Source of the DNA: Rhynchonema sp. JSB1_4 | Taxonomy: Eukaryota > Nematoda > Chromadorea > Monhysterida > Xyalidae | Direction: 5' to 3' | Assembly (NCBI GenBank): GCA_030248065.1 | Contig: JASAMV010002052.1 | Coordinates: 1-64,000, forward strand | DNA length: 64,000 nt | In this document: in pieces, positions 30,267 through 40,827 of the stretch | Layout of the letters: each line of letters starts with the position of its first letter | Position numbering within the stretch: position 1 is the stretch's first letter | The notes under the pieces: generated by a model | Told to the model about the DNA's origin: nothing | Seen by the model: only the letters and a program-made list of their open reading frames with translations | Database searches by the model: none | Made by a program: the position numbers and the translations under genes

Positions 30267-33123
30267 ATGGGGAAACGTCGTGTAAGGTTGATTTTGGTGG
30301 TTTATTTTTCTCGTGTTCGTATTCACCTTGTTGTTTCAGGGTCGTGCAGCCAAGAACGCCCGTCGCTCGCAGTCCGGGCAATCGGTAGTTAATAAATTGT
30401 CGAAGGGAATACGTGGACCGCATGTTGGTCCTTGTTTCCTTTTCACAAGTATACCTTGCTTGGATCATCGCCTGATCGATACGTTCTTGAGAGTTTTGCT
30501 TTGTGAATACGTAGATGATATTTCTTCATCACTGTTCTGGTTTCGACTATCGTAAAACTTGTTCATCGCGGGAAAAGCTCGGAATAAAAGTCTCGGTGAA
30601 ATCTATCGACATCCAATAGTTACGTGATCAACACCAACCGGTCACCAAGTATGCTACAATCCTTGATGTTTCATAGCTTTTGGTATCTCCTTGCTAATTC
30701 AGGCAGCGCGTCGTCTGCGTCGCGAGGAGCGCCGTTTGGATCGTCGGGATGCCAAGAAGCAGCCATTAGCATCGACTTCAACGCCCGCCGATGGCCGCTT
30801 GCCCGCAAAAACGCCCGAATCTGAAGAACTGGTGCACGCCCCACACTCGTTTGTGTTCCATCGGGGCAAGGTGGGCAAGGCGGTACTCAGACTCGTCAGG
30901 GACATGAGACTGGTCATGGAACCGTACACCGCCAGCAAACTAAAGGTTGGGCATTTTGTTTCCTTTTTGGTGAGTCAGTCGGTTTCGCGCGGCGGAGTGA
31001 CTGCGCGATGTGCACGATAGCACTCTGAGCGTTTATTTTAATTGTATTCATTCAGGAAATTTGATACCAATCATACAGCTCAGCATTCATCATGATTAAA
31101 TGAAACAGCTGTGTGATTCGTCGCACCCTCAAATGTTTCAATAATACCAGAAAGGTATCAATAGCTCCCCAGACTGATTTCGATGATTTTGTTTCCACTG
31201 AACTATGGTGCTCGTTAAAAGTGCAGGTGCAAAAACGCAACAATCTGAAAGACTTTGTTGTCAACGCCGCCCCGATGGGTGTGACGCATTTGATGATCTT
31301 CTCACGAACAACAAACTCGGTCGTGCTGCGAATGGTCAAACTGCCACAGGGACCGACCATTACGTTCAAGGGTGCGTTGGATATGTGTGTGACTTTTGGA
31401 TCAAATTCATTCGAGGCGATACTTGTTTGCAGTTATCGTGTTTATTTTGTTCTATTGTGCCCGCTTATGGTTGTGGGCTCAAATCATGTAACATCGACTC
31501 AAACGTCCGTCCATAACTGAAACGGGACTGCACTGCCCTCTACCTGAACTTGGACTGGACTGCACTAGCTAACAGCATGGAAAAGCTCCCTATTGTTATC
31601 GAACAGTTATGTCTTGCCCTTTCTTCCATTCTCGTCAATCTAAACGGCAGATCTTCCATCATAATGACCTATATGAATAAAACAACGGAAGTGAAACTCA
31701 TCAATTTTTAGTGCACGAGTATAGCCTGGCCAAGGATGTGCTATCGAAGCAACGTCGTCCGGTCGTGTTCCAAGAGCAGTTCAACACCCAACCACTGGTC
31801 GTCATGAACGCGTTTCCGATTGACCACAAACACTTGGCACTGACACAGTCGATGTTTCAGAATATGTTCCCACCCATCAAGGTCGACTCGGTTAGTGCGC
31901 ATTGGGGTTGCGTGTGGATGTGGATTGATTTAGTGCACTTCTGTAAATCAGTTTACTGAAAGTTTGACTCCCACAAATTGTTTGTATATTTTTTCCAGCT
32001 CGACCTTCGTCGTGTCCGCCGTTGTGCACTGGTGAATTACGATACCGAATCGGGAACGATTGACTTCCGACATTAGTAAGAGAAGTTTTCCGTTTTTAGC
32101 GAAACCTTATTTATTACTAAACACGTTCCAACTGTGGATTTCTCGTGGCAGCGCGATCAGCAACGTCGCCTCGGGTGTGAGTCGATCGGTTAAGAAGCTG
32201 TTGAAACAACAAAGTAGCAAAATACCGAATCTGGGACGATACGAGGACATCAGTGACTTTCTGTTGAAGTACGTGGCAATGTCTTTCGTTTAAAGTTCTC
32301 AAAAGTCTTTGACAAAATTGCTTCTTTTTTCCAGTCCGGGCCAACTGAGTGAGAGTGAAGCTGAACTTGAGAAAATAGAAGTGGAAGCGCCACAAGATCT
32401 GCTGGCTCGCGGATGTCATCAAGGTGCGAAGACCAGCATCAGGTTGGATAAATCCATCTATGTTTGACTGTTGAGATTCGATTTTGTCAATGTGTACCTA
32501 GTTTGTGATGTTTCACTGACATGTTGTTCACGTAACGTGATTAGACCATCAACCTTGTATTCAATAGCAACCTAATGCGTCTGACATCAAACCGAGTATT
32601 CATATCGACCGTTAAAACTGTTAGTTCGTAATTGTCACAGATTATCCGAGCTCGGTCCGCGTCTTCGTCTGCAAATAATCAAAATCGAGGAGGGTATATC
32701 AGACGGCGAGGTGTTGTATCACGCATATGTGCACAAGACGGCACATGAAGTGAATGCACTCAGACGTGAACAGACCAGCAAACGGTGGGTGGCAATCGGG
32801 GTTATGTTTAATGGCTACACTAGAATATTTAATTATTGCATCATTTCCACATTAAACCGAAAGGAATCGTTTCCGTTTGCAGCAAACTGAGGGAGAAGCG
32901 ACGTCAGGAGCAGGAGCTGAATGTGGTCCGCAAAATGCAGGAACGAGAGAAGATGAAGCTGAAATGTGAAGAGGGACTGAAACGAAAACTGGAGGCGCAA
33001 GCGAAAAGGGACAAGAAATATGGCAGAAATGAAGTAGATTACCCAGAACCGAAAGTGGTGACTACACCCGATATCAAACAGTCATCAGAAAAGTTCGCGA
33101 GAAAACGCAGAAAGTTTTCATAG
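30267..33123 (+). CDS. PPAN: Ribosome biogenesis protein PPAN / SSF1 (Peter Pan, Brix domain)
   Basis: PPAN is a nucleolar Brix-domain factor for 60S subunit assembly and 27S pre-rRNA processing. Exons: 30267-30281, 30340-30384, 30703-30945, 31227-31371, 31712-31890, 31999-32075, 32152-32268, 32335-32442, 32641-32784, 32883-33123, about 437 residues (human 473). The basic start is followed by HAPHSFVFHRGKVGKAVLRL and RLVMEPYTASKL, the classic opening of the Brix domain. Then come KDFVVNAAPMGVTHLMIFS, LPQGPTITFK, MFQNMFPPI, TIDFRHYAISNV and a late LSELGPRLRLQIIKIEEGI. The tail is lysine-rich, as usual. Exon 1 has only five codons and the ATG lies 1 nt after an ACCAG acceptor. TGAAACATCA (the motif in reverse) lies just before it. 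The identity is secure. Confidence 0.94.
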
Positions 33124-34558
33124 TGTACCTTGCAATATTTCGTTGATACTTTATTGTTACACAGTTGAAAAAAATTGTTGAAGGTTATTGTTATCATGAA
33201 AATAAAACGACGGGGAATTTATAGTTTTGTGGTTTTGAAAATGGTTTCCAGACCTCTGACATTTTCCTTCCATGAAAGGTGCGTTTCGTCAGACAGCCAC
33301 TGGCACTGCACCATGTTTCGTTTATTTTATCTGACAATGCCTAGAAATAGGAACATGATTATTTTGGCTAGCCAAAGGCAAAACCCATAACAAGTGAGTG
33401 TGACTCGACGAGATGCTCAAGCTAAACACCAAAAATGTTGTGGTTTGAAGTTTTTACTGCCATGGTGCCAATTCTAAGCTGATGATTCGAACTTGGGTAA
33501 ACAACAACTGAGTGAAGTGAATTTCGAAAGAACAAGAACCGGTCGAATGAATTGTGGCTGAAGTTTTTGTTTTTTGTGACTTGTTTAGCGGGCAACCAGT
33601 AGAGAGTGCAAGAAAACTTGTTTCGACATTCATCAAAATGTTCTGATCAGATTGTCCCTTGTCATCTCTTACGCACGCGTGATTTGCGTCGTGCTTAATT
33701 TATTCAATTATATTAACCGGAAGGGTGCACGAACCGAGCCAGTGCCCGTGCAATAATGCAGGAAGAACCAGCATTGAGTGTGCGAGTGCGGGTACCCACC
33801 GGCGGTGATCGGTAGGTTGCGGTCTTGAAAGAACATCGAAAATTCTGATACCCAAAGTATTCCTAATATTGACCAGTTCCGGGCCACGTGCTGCGCAGAA
33901 AGGACCTGTTATTCGCATGTCGTATGGAGTGCACCCAGAACCACAACGGCAGTCTCCGGTATGCATCTGTGCACTTTACATACATATAGTTTTCAAGCGT
34001 GTGATATCAAAATAGTGATTGAAGTTGCTGTTTTACAGACCCTATAGGTATAAATGCGAGCCACGAGTATTGTCTGTGCACCAGGTCATCGTCACTGTAA
34101 ATGCATTACATACACGGTACACCCAGTTGACCCATAGACACCTGCTGAAACCAATGATCCATAGGGGCACAAGTTCAAAATTAACTTTTGCTTCACGTTT
34201 ATTGCGTTAGACAACTTCCATAACTTTCGTTGTCCACAAGGTTTATGTTAGATGATAAGAAAAACCAGGAAACCCTTGCCATGTGTTAATGGGCTCGAAG
34301 TACATATCACATTACAACAGCTGCTTATAATTTTTTTTATCACTCCGTTGCTATCAGAATTATTCAACTATCGTAGTATGTTGCAGCTTGCGTTAGTGGT
34401 TGCAAATCTTATCACAATATCATTTGTTTTTTTTATCGAAAACAGTAAAAGTAGCACATCAATTGACTGTGTCGTCACCATATATGGTCGTCACTCACAC
34501 ATGGTGCCCCGGGACAGTAATTTTATCTGTTTGTCCCATCTGTGAAATAAACTCGAAG
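33124..34558. other. PPAN-SLC6 intergenic region
   Basis: An AATAAA at 33201-33206 probably ends PPAN. The remainder shows short open frames without recognisable products and no clear repeat. If the upstream genes form an operon, this 1.4-kb gap is a natural end of it and may hold the SLC6 promoter. Confidence 0.4.
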
Positions 34559-37500
34559 ATGGTGAAAATCAGTCCGTCTGGATCGGACGTTGATGCGGTA
34601 ACATTTTCAAGATGTTACTACACGGTATGTTCATTCCAAGCGTGCTGTAACCCTTCAGGTGTCTACTTCATCAGGATCGTCCAAGAGCAGCACAAGCTCG
34701 AAGGACTCATCTGGTGCACCGGTACGTAAACGTCTGATGTTTTTAGCTTATTTTTGCCAATTCGTGTGTGTGTGTGTGTGTGTCAGATAGTAAAGATTTT
34801 TTTAACTTTCTCTTTCAACCGCTATATTTTATCCTACAGAAACGTGACCAATGGGGCAACACTGTCGAGTTCATTCTCTCCTGCATCGGTTACGCCGTCG
34901 GTCTCGGCAACTTGACACGATTCCCGTACATTTGCGGGCGAAATGGCGGAGGTGGGGTGTTTGGAGAGAGTTCTGAACGGATATTTATGAAACCTGAAAA
35001 CCCACCTTGCTATTTCGGGCGCGTTCCTCATTCCATACTTCATCATGTTGCTGTTGTGCGGGATCCCGACATTCTACATGGAGTTGAGTCTGGGTCAATT
35101 CGCACAGGTCACACCCTACTACATCTATCGACGCATGTGTCCGATATTTAGAGGTAGGAGCAACAGATCAGCTGAAGTTTCACTAAAAAATGTCATAAAC
35201 TTGAGGAAATAAATACATGTGTCAGGAATCGGTTATTCGATGATTTCCATCTCGGCGTTCACGTCCGGCTACTACAACATCTACATGGCTTGGTCGTTCA
35301 TCTACTTTTACGACACCATTTACTACACGATCGCCGGGGGCAACCTGCCATATAAGGGTTGCGATCATGGCTGGAATACGGAAAGTTAGTCTGCGCCGAA
35401 TGCAATTCAAAATATGGCGCAGCGCGTACAAGAACTGCTGTGAAGTATAGGTATAGTGTGCTGTTGGCCTGAAAAGTCGCGGACTTGCCATTTGCTTTTG
35501 CCGATTCACTGACTTTTGTGTACTCGCACGGGACAACAGTCACGCAGTATTCATCAACACACTTATATACTCGTCCAATAAAAAAAACAAGGCCTTTTAC
35601 ACGTCTGCAGTGTGTTTCGACCATGACGCCTGGGTGCAATGCAACATGTCGATGACGGATAATCTGTACTACAAAGGGGCTTGTTTCGGACCGGACGCGT
35701 TCAACGCGACAAGCAACCTCCCGAACAGATCACATGTCGAATACATTGATGGCTTGCTGGCCAACGGCATGGGCGTCAGCTCATCGCAGGAATACAAGTG
35801 CGTTGCGGTCGGTGCTGAAAGAATAGGGGCCTTGGTTTTTCACTTGACCCCACTTCGAATAGAGCCGTTGGGGGGTCTACAGTAAAAAAAGCTTTTGGTC
35901 GTGGGACTCCTTCTCACGGAGTGCCCGGGACTTCATGTTAAACTGCAGGTAAACGTAGCCTCCCAAGGCATGGGTAACGGTGGTCATAATGGCTGTCTTA
36001 CACAGATGTGCCCCTCAACCTTGCAGTGACCACGTGTTGCATTACGACCGTTCACAACCAGTGTTCACCGATTGGAGCGCACCGACGTGGCAGTTGACCC
36101 TGTCGTTGTTTGTGTCTTGGTTGACCGTGTTCGCCATACTCAGCAAGGGTGTCCACTCGGCTGGCAAGGTGCGTGTTGAGAATTTCTGGGGTCACGTGGC
36201 CATCAGGTGTAGTCGCACTGACGATCACCTGGTGCACCGCCTGTGAAAACGTGTACACTGCAAGTCCGCAGGCATTGACCTGCGCTGCAGCCCAAAGCAG
36301 TGTGTGTGGATTAGAGAAGCTGTGCATGGGTTGTGGAGTCAGATCGTGTGTATGCGCGGCCTAAGCTATCTGCATACACAACTTTGAGGCGCAGCCACAC
36401 TCGTCAGTCGTCCCTGTAGCTCAGTTGGCAGAGCGCTGGCCAGAGGCGGCGGTTCGGATCCTGTCAGGGACATTGCGTTTGGTGTGCGGCTCAAAGTTTA
36501 CAAACGGGGAAAACCAAAAAAGCAAAAATACATACCACTGAAAAAAGCATGTTGCACAACTCATATTGTGGCAGTTTGGGCTCTTTCGGCATTTCCACCA
36601 GTGCCTTCTCTGTAAACTGAGTTCCGGTGCCCCATTTCAGGTGATGTACTTTACCGCGCTGTTCCCCTACGTACAGTTCCGGGTGCAATTCTAGGCTGAA
36701 AGTTGAAGTCGCGTGCACGCGCGTGCACGCGGCGTGCACGCGCGTGCACGCGACTTCCTAGTGCTAAAACATAGGGAGCGCACGCCAGCGCACGCGCAAT
36801 ACTTCGCGTGCACGCGCGTGCACGTGCGTGCACGCGCGTGCACGCGAAGTTACTTCTACTTTTGCCTATACTTTGCACTGGTTCGCACGCGCGTGCACGC
36901 GACTTCAACTTTCAGCCTAGAATTGCACCCGGTACTGTAATTCTGACGGCCCTGTTGATTCAAGGCAACTTGCTCGACAACTCATGGGAGGGACTCGAAT
37001 TCTACATTGTGCCCAAGTTCGATAAATTGATGACACCAGGGGTATGGCATCGTACTGAGAGGCTAAACAGTTTCCTTTTGATTTTTTTTGCATTTTAGCC
37101 CTGGATTGACGCGGCAAGTCAAATATTCTTCTCAACCTCAGTGGCTGCTGGTGGTCTAGCCACTTTGTCATCTTTCAATAAATTCACCAGCAATGTGCGC
37201 AGGTTGGGCTGAATTGTTTGTAAATGACGTTTTTTCACAAATTGATTCATTCGCTTACGGTGATTTTCTTTTCAGAGACACTTTCATCGTTGTGCTCAGC
37301 AATTGCGCGACCAGCATCTACGCCGGATTCGTGATATTCCCGATTTTGGGCTTCGAAGCTGGAAGAATCGGCACTAATGGTTGCTGACAACTCTCAAAAG
37401 ATATAAATTTGCGACAGCAGCATGTTCTCCTTTCAGTAACATCTCTCGCCAAAGAAGGTCCAACGCTGGCGTTTGTTGCGTACCCGGGTGCACTGGCTGA

Positions 37501-39127
37501 AATGCCCGTCGCTCCGTTGTGGGCCATCTCCTTCTTCTTCATGTTGCTCATGTTGGGCATAGACAGCGAGGTACATACATAAAATCGATTGGTGGTTTTA
37601 TGAAATAATTTCAAACTGGACGGGACCCGTGTCTGCGGCCCGGCTACAGCGCCGCGCCCGTACCGTGCCACCCCCCCTTCCCCGAAGATCCGTCAGCATG
37701 CCCAAAGCTACCCGTGAAAGTTGACCCGTCCGCACCTCCGAGGGAGGGGGCCACAGACACACACACACCTAGGTACATACGTCTTCCTGTTTTAGTAGTA
37801 TAGATAAGATAGGGTATACTAACTGTGTTTGACCACAGGTGGTGATGGTGGAAGTGGTTATCGCGGCCATAGTCGACCGATTTCCACAACTTCGCAAAAC
37901 CGCCTGGCACAAAGCTGCATTCACGGGGGTCATGTGTCTGTTCTACTTTCTGATTGGACTCATCATGTTAACACCGGTCAGTTCTGATGTGTTTACCGCT
38001 TGGAAACACAGTTGCGCCCGTTTTTAATTACTCTATTTATTCTTGGTATCGTGTTCACCTTTGTTATTAACCCATCAGTGTTGGTAATGTGAGTTTAAAC
38101 TCAGATAACTATAATAAATAAAATAAGAAAGTGACAACAACGTTCCAGTCGGGTCCGGAGCTGGTGAACCTAATCGATACGTTTGCTGGCGGCTGGACCC
38201 TGGTGTTTGTGGGTATGTTCGAAGTGTTCATGGTGTCGTGGATTTACGGAGTGAAGCGATTCCTTGGTGACATCATTATGATGTTGGGCGTGGCACAGAA
38301 CGCGTGTTACAAGGCTTTCGGTCAGTGGCACCATCATTTTACTTACCAGACAGTTTAAAGAAAATAAAATTAATAGCGAATCTATTCTTTCTAGTTTCCG
38401 TCCTGAATGTGTATATGGTGTCCATGTGGGCTTTCGTCATTCCGATTCTATTGCTGGTGGGTAAATTTTTAGCAAAAATTAAAATTCCTCAAAAAGCGAA
38501 ACATCACCCCATCAGGCCGTGATATCATTCACATTCGTTGACTTCGAGTTCACCTACAACGAGCGTGAGTACCCTTTATGGGGTCACGTGCTCGGGTTTG
38601 CAATGGCCGGCTTTTGCCTAATGCACATTCCATTACAATTTGTCGGAATGATCGGCATGAAGATACACAAGAAAAAGGTACATTTTTGTTTTGTGGTTTA
38701 ATTGGTTTTAAATTTCTTGAAACTTATACGACAAAGTTTGGGCCACCTTTTCAGCTGTGGTCGTGGTTGATTACGCCAACGAAAGACTGGGGACCGAAGG
38801 GACACGAACTGCGGCAACGAATTGGTCGGCATCTTGCTTTTATCATCTATTTATACCTTTCATTTCTTTCGATTTTTATGATTTTTTTCAGAAATCGAGC
38901 ATCCCGCCTACGGCTACCATCCGCAGACCCTCGGCCAAGTCATGTTTAGTAGACCACCCGCCGGGGCGCCAGGGGCGTCTGGAAAGGAGATCCCTGATTA
39001 CAATGTTTCACCCCCACCCATTACTGTGTCACAGTTTGTACCTGAGAAAGGACTGAAAGCCTATGAACCGGGACCTGCCAGACCCACAGCCCCGTCAGTC
39101 GGGGATACCACCATTGGACACTTTTAG
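34559..39127 (+). CDS. SLC6-family sodium-dependent neurotransmitter/amino-acid transporter
   Basis: Plasma-membrane Na+/Cl- symporter; the substrate cannot be told. Exons: 34559-34597, 34659-34721, 34840-34951, 35019-35153, 35226-35384, 35611-35797, 36027-36168, 36641-37041 (split by a MITE), 37099-37202, 37276-37379, 37437-37570, 37839-37976, 38149-38320, 38395-38456, 38516-38677, 38755-38824, 38892-39127, about 717 residues without the MITE. A Ser-rich N-tail precedes TM1 [21 protein letters not shown], where the usual Trp of VWRFP is Thr. Then come [12 protein letters not shown], a glycosylation-rich extracellular loop 2 (NMS, NAT, NRS), YFTALFPY (TM5), [13 protein letters not shown] (TM6) and [10 protein letters not shown] (TM8), plus a proline-rich tail. 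Two oddities are a GT-GG intron at 34952-35018 and the MITE at 36674-36937. It may be a mutated allele or pseudogene. Confidence 0.88.
34764..34783. repeat. (GT)n microsatellite
   Basis: Short run of about nine GT units in the second intron of the SLC6 gene. Confidence 0.8.
36410..36471 (+). pseudogene. tRNA-like sequence with an internal deletion
   Basis: A perfect 7-bp acceptor stem (GTCCCTG and CAGGGAC) encloses an A box (TAGCTCAGTTGGCAGAGC) and a B box (GGTTCGGATCC). The whole is only 62 nt, about 10 nt short in the anticodon region, and the T stem pairs poorly. It is best read as a tRNA pseudogene or the head of a tRNA-derived SINE, in an SLC6 intron. Confidence 0.6.
36674..36937. mobile_element. 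264-bp Tc1-type MITE inside an SLC6 coding exon
   Basis: The ends CAGTTCCGGGTGCAATTC and GAATTGCACCCGGTACTG are complements except for one base, and TA is duplicated (36672-36673 and 36938-36939). Long palindromic arms contain GCGTGCACGC repeats. Removing the element and one TA restores TAC GTA ATT CTG (YVIL) in frame. A 213-bp relative lies at 51635-51847. Confidence 0.88.
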
Positions 39128-40827
39128 AAACACAAAATTTTGTGTTTTTCAATTAGTTTAGTGCAGTCTTAGGGATACGTTTTATGCCACGAATGTCTGT
39201 GATATGCTTAGAAAAAGACACCCGGTTTTTCAAAACATTATGGAAGATACAATGAGATTCGAGTGCTTCGAGACCGTCTAACAAAGAAAAAGGATATCCG
39301 AAAAACCAAAAAAACAGCCAAATGTGTCTGGTATGACAAAACTTCAACAATCCGCGAAGCCAAGTTTATTGTTTGCTCATTGTGTGTTTATGTGTGTGTG
39401 ACGTCAGGCGCCCTTTGTTGCGTGGGAAGTTAAAGATTACCTGTTCAGCTAACAGTCTGTTGTTTGGGTAAATCAAGTTGTATATTTTGTGGGTTGTTGC
39501 ATCCTATAAGATTAATCCTAAGGAACTGATGATAGGTAGATGTAAGTGCACAGCACGTAAGCCACCAACGCACATTTCTGGTGACACTTTTTTGTTGAAA
39601 GTTCCCGAATGAAAATGCCTCAAAGATTTCAAGCATTCAAGAAGTAACGTTGGGTATCAGGTTTGGAATTGCACACGCGCAGCAATAAATCGAGTAAAAA
39701 AATTGATCGCGAGCAAAACTCGCAAAATCCATCCTGCTCAAAAGTCAAGACGAACGGAGTAAATCAGAGATCGACTATCCAAGTCATCACCCAGCAATAG
39801 AGTCTGCAAATCACGAAAAAACCGGTCGCAATCATAGCGTATACATACCTATACATACAGTATCTACATCTGGGCGTATAAAAGAGGATGAAATCAAGTT
39901 ACAACCAGCCAGCCAGCTAATACTTGCGCTGTATATTGCATTGTTATGGCGGGGCGGCACCATTGCGCTTTTTGTTCACTCAGCTGAAGGTGTATGCAGC
40001 TGCGGCGCTTTTGTGTGAATCGGCCCGTGAAAAAGGCTTGTCTCTGATGATCGGATGAAAAACGTATAAGATTTGCGGGTATGGATCGAAATTAAAATAT
40101 GTTCAAAGAACTTAGAGGCAGCTGGTTTTTTGGGTGAGACACGAACAAATCCATAGCATTGGCCGCGTCGGTTGTTGCCGGCTGTGGCTGGTCGTTGTGG
40201 AATAAGTAAAGGGATAACTGTTTATCTGCACAAAAATAGACTGTAAATATGTCGCTCTGGCGATGCGACCAGGCTTGAGGCTTCTTGAGCTCGATCCATA
40301 GACCTGCACTGAAAACACAGTGAAATTGAACCAACCCAGAATTTAGGTTTCTACTTGGGACATAGGAGTTCGCCAAAAACTTTACGTACTAAGTCGTACT
40401 GGTTTGCCAAACTGTAAGTAAAATAAATAAATAGCAAGTGTACAGTTTTGTGTATCATTGCTCTGTACACATTAACTGCGTCACAATTGGTCGAGGGCTA
40501 AACATTATCCCTCCAAACAACAATAAACATCATCATCTGCTCTAACTGGATATTGCATATCTGTCAACCCCGCTCACATTTGCGGTACATCGTTTTGTTT
40601 ATCTCTGTTTATCTTATGCATACTCCAAAACCTCAAGAGATCCCTGTTATCATTATCTGCCATTATTTCAACTTTTCAAGTGTCCTTTTGTATTTTCTTA
40701 CGCGCGCTCACTTTATATCAATTGTTGCCGCTAAAGATTTTGTGTTTTTTTATTATAATTTTTACGCAAATATGCTTGAGTGAACAGCTGATTACAAATT
40801 CAGATTATATTTTATCTCCAAGGCACC
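39128..40827. other. Region between the SLC6 and Kunitz genes
   Basis: No gene is recognised. A TATAAAAG box at 39877-39884 is a possible core promoter for the Kunitz gene, whose start codon is 950 bp downstream. If so, an untranslated 5' exon would be needed. An AATAAA at 39684-39689 is far from the SLC6 stop. Confidence 0.35.
39877..39884 (+). promoter_or_regulatory. TATA-box candidate
   Basis: TATAAAAG in a GGGCG..GAGG context, followed about 40 nt later by a CAGCCAGCCAGC run. The only support is sequence form and position upstream of the Kunitz gene. Confidence 0.3.
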
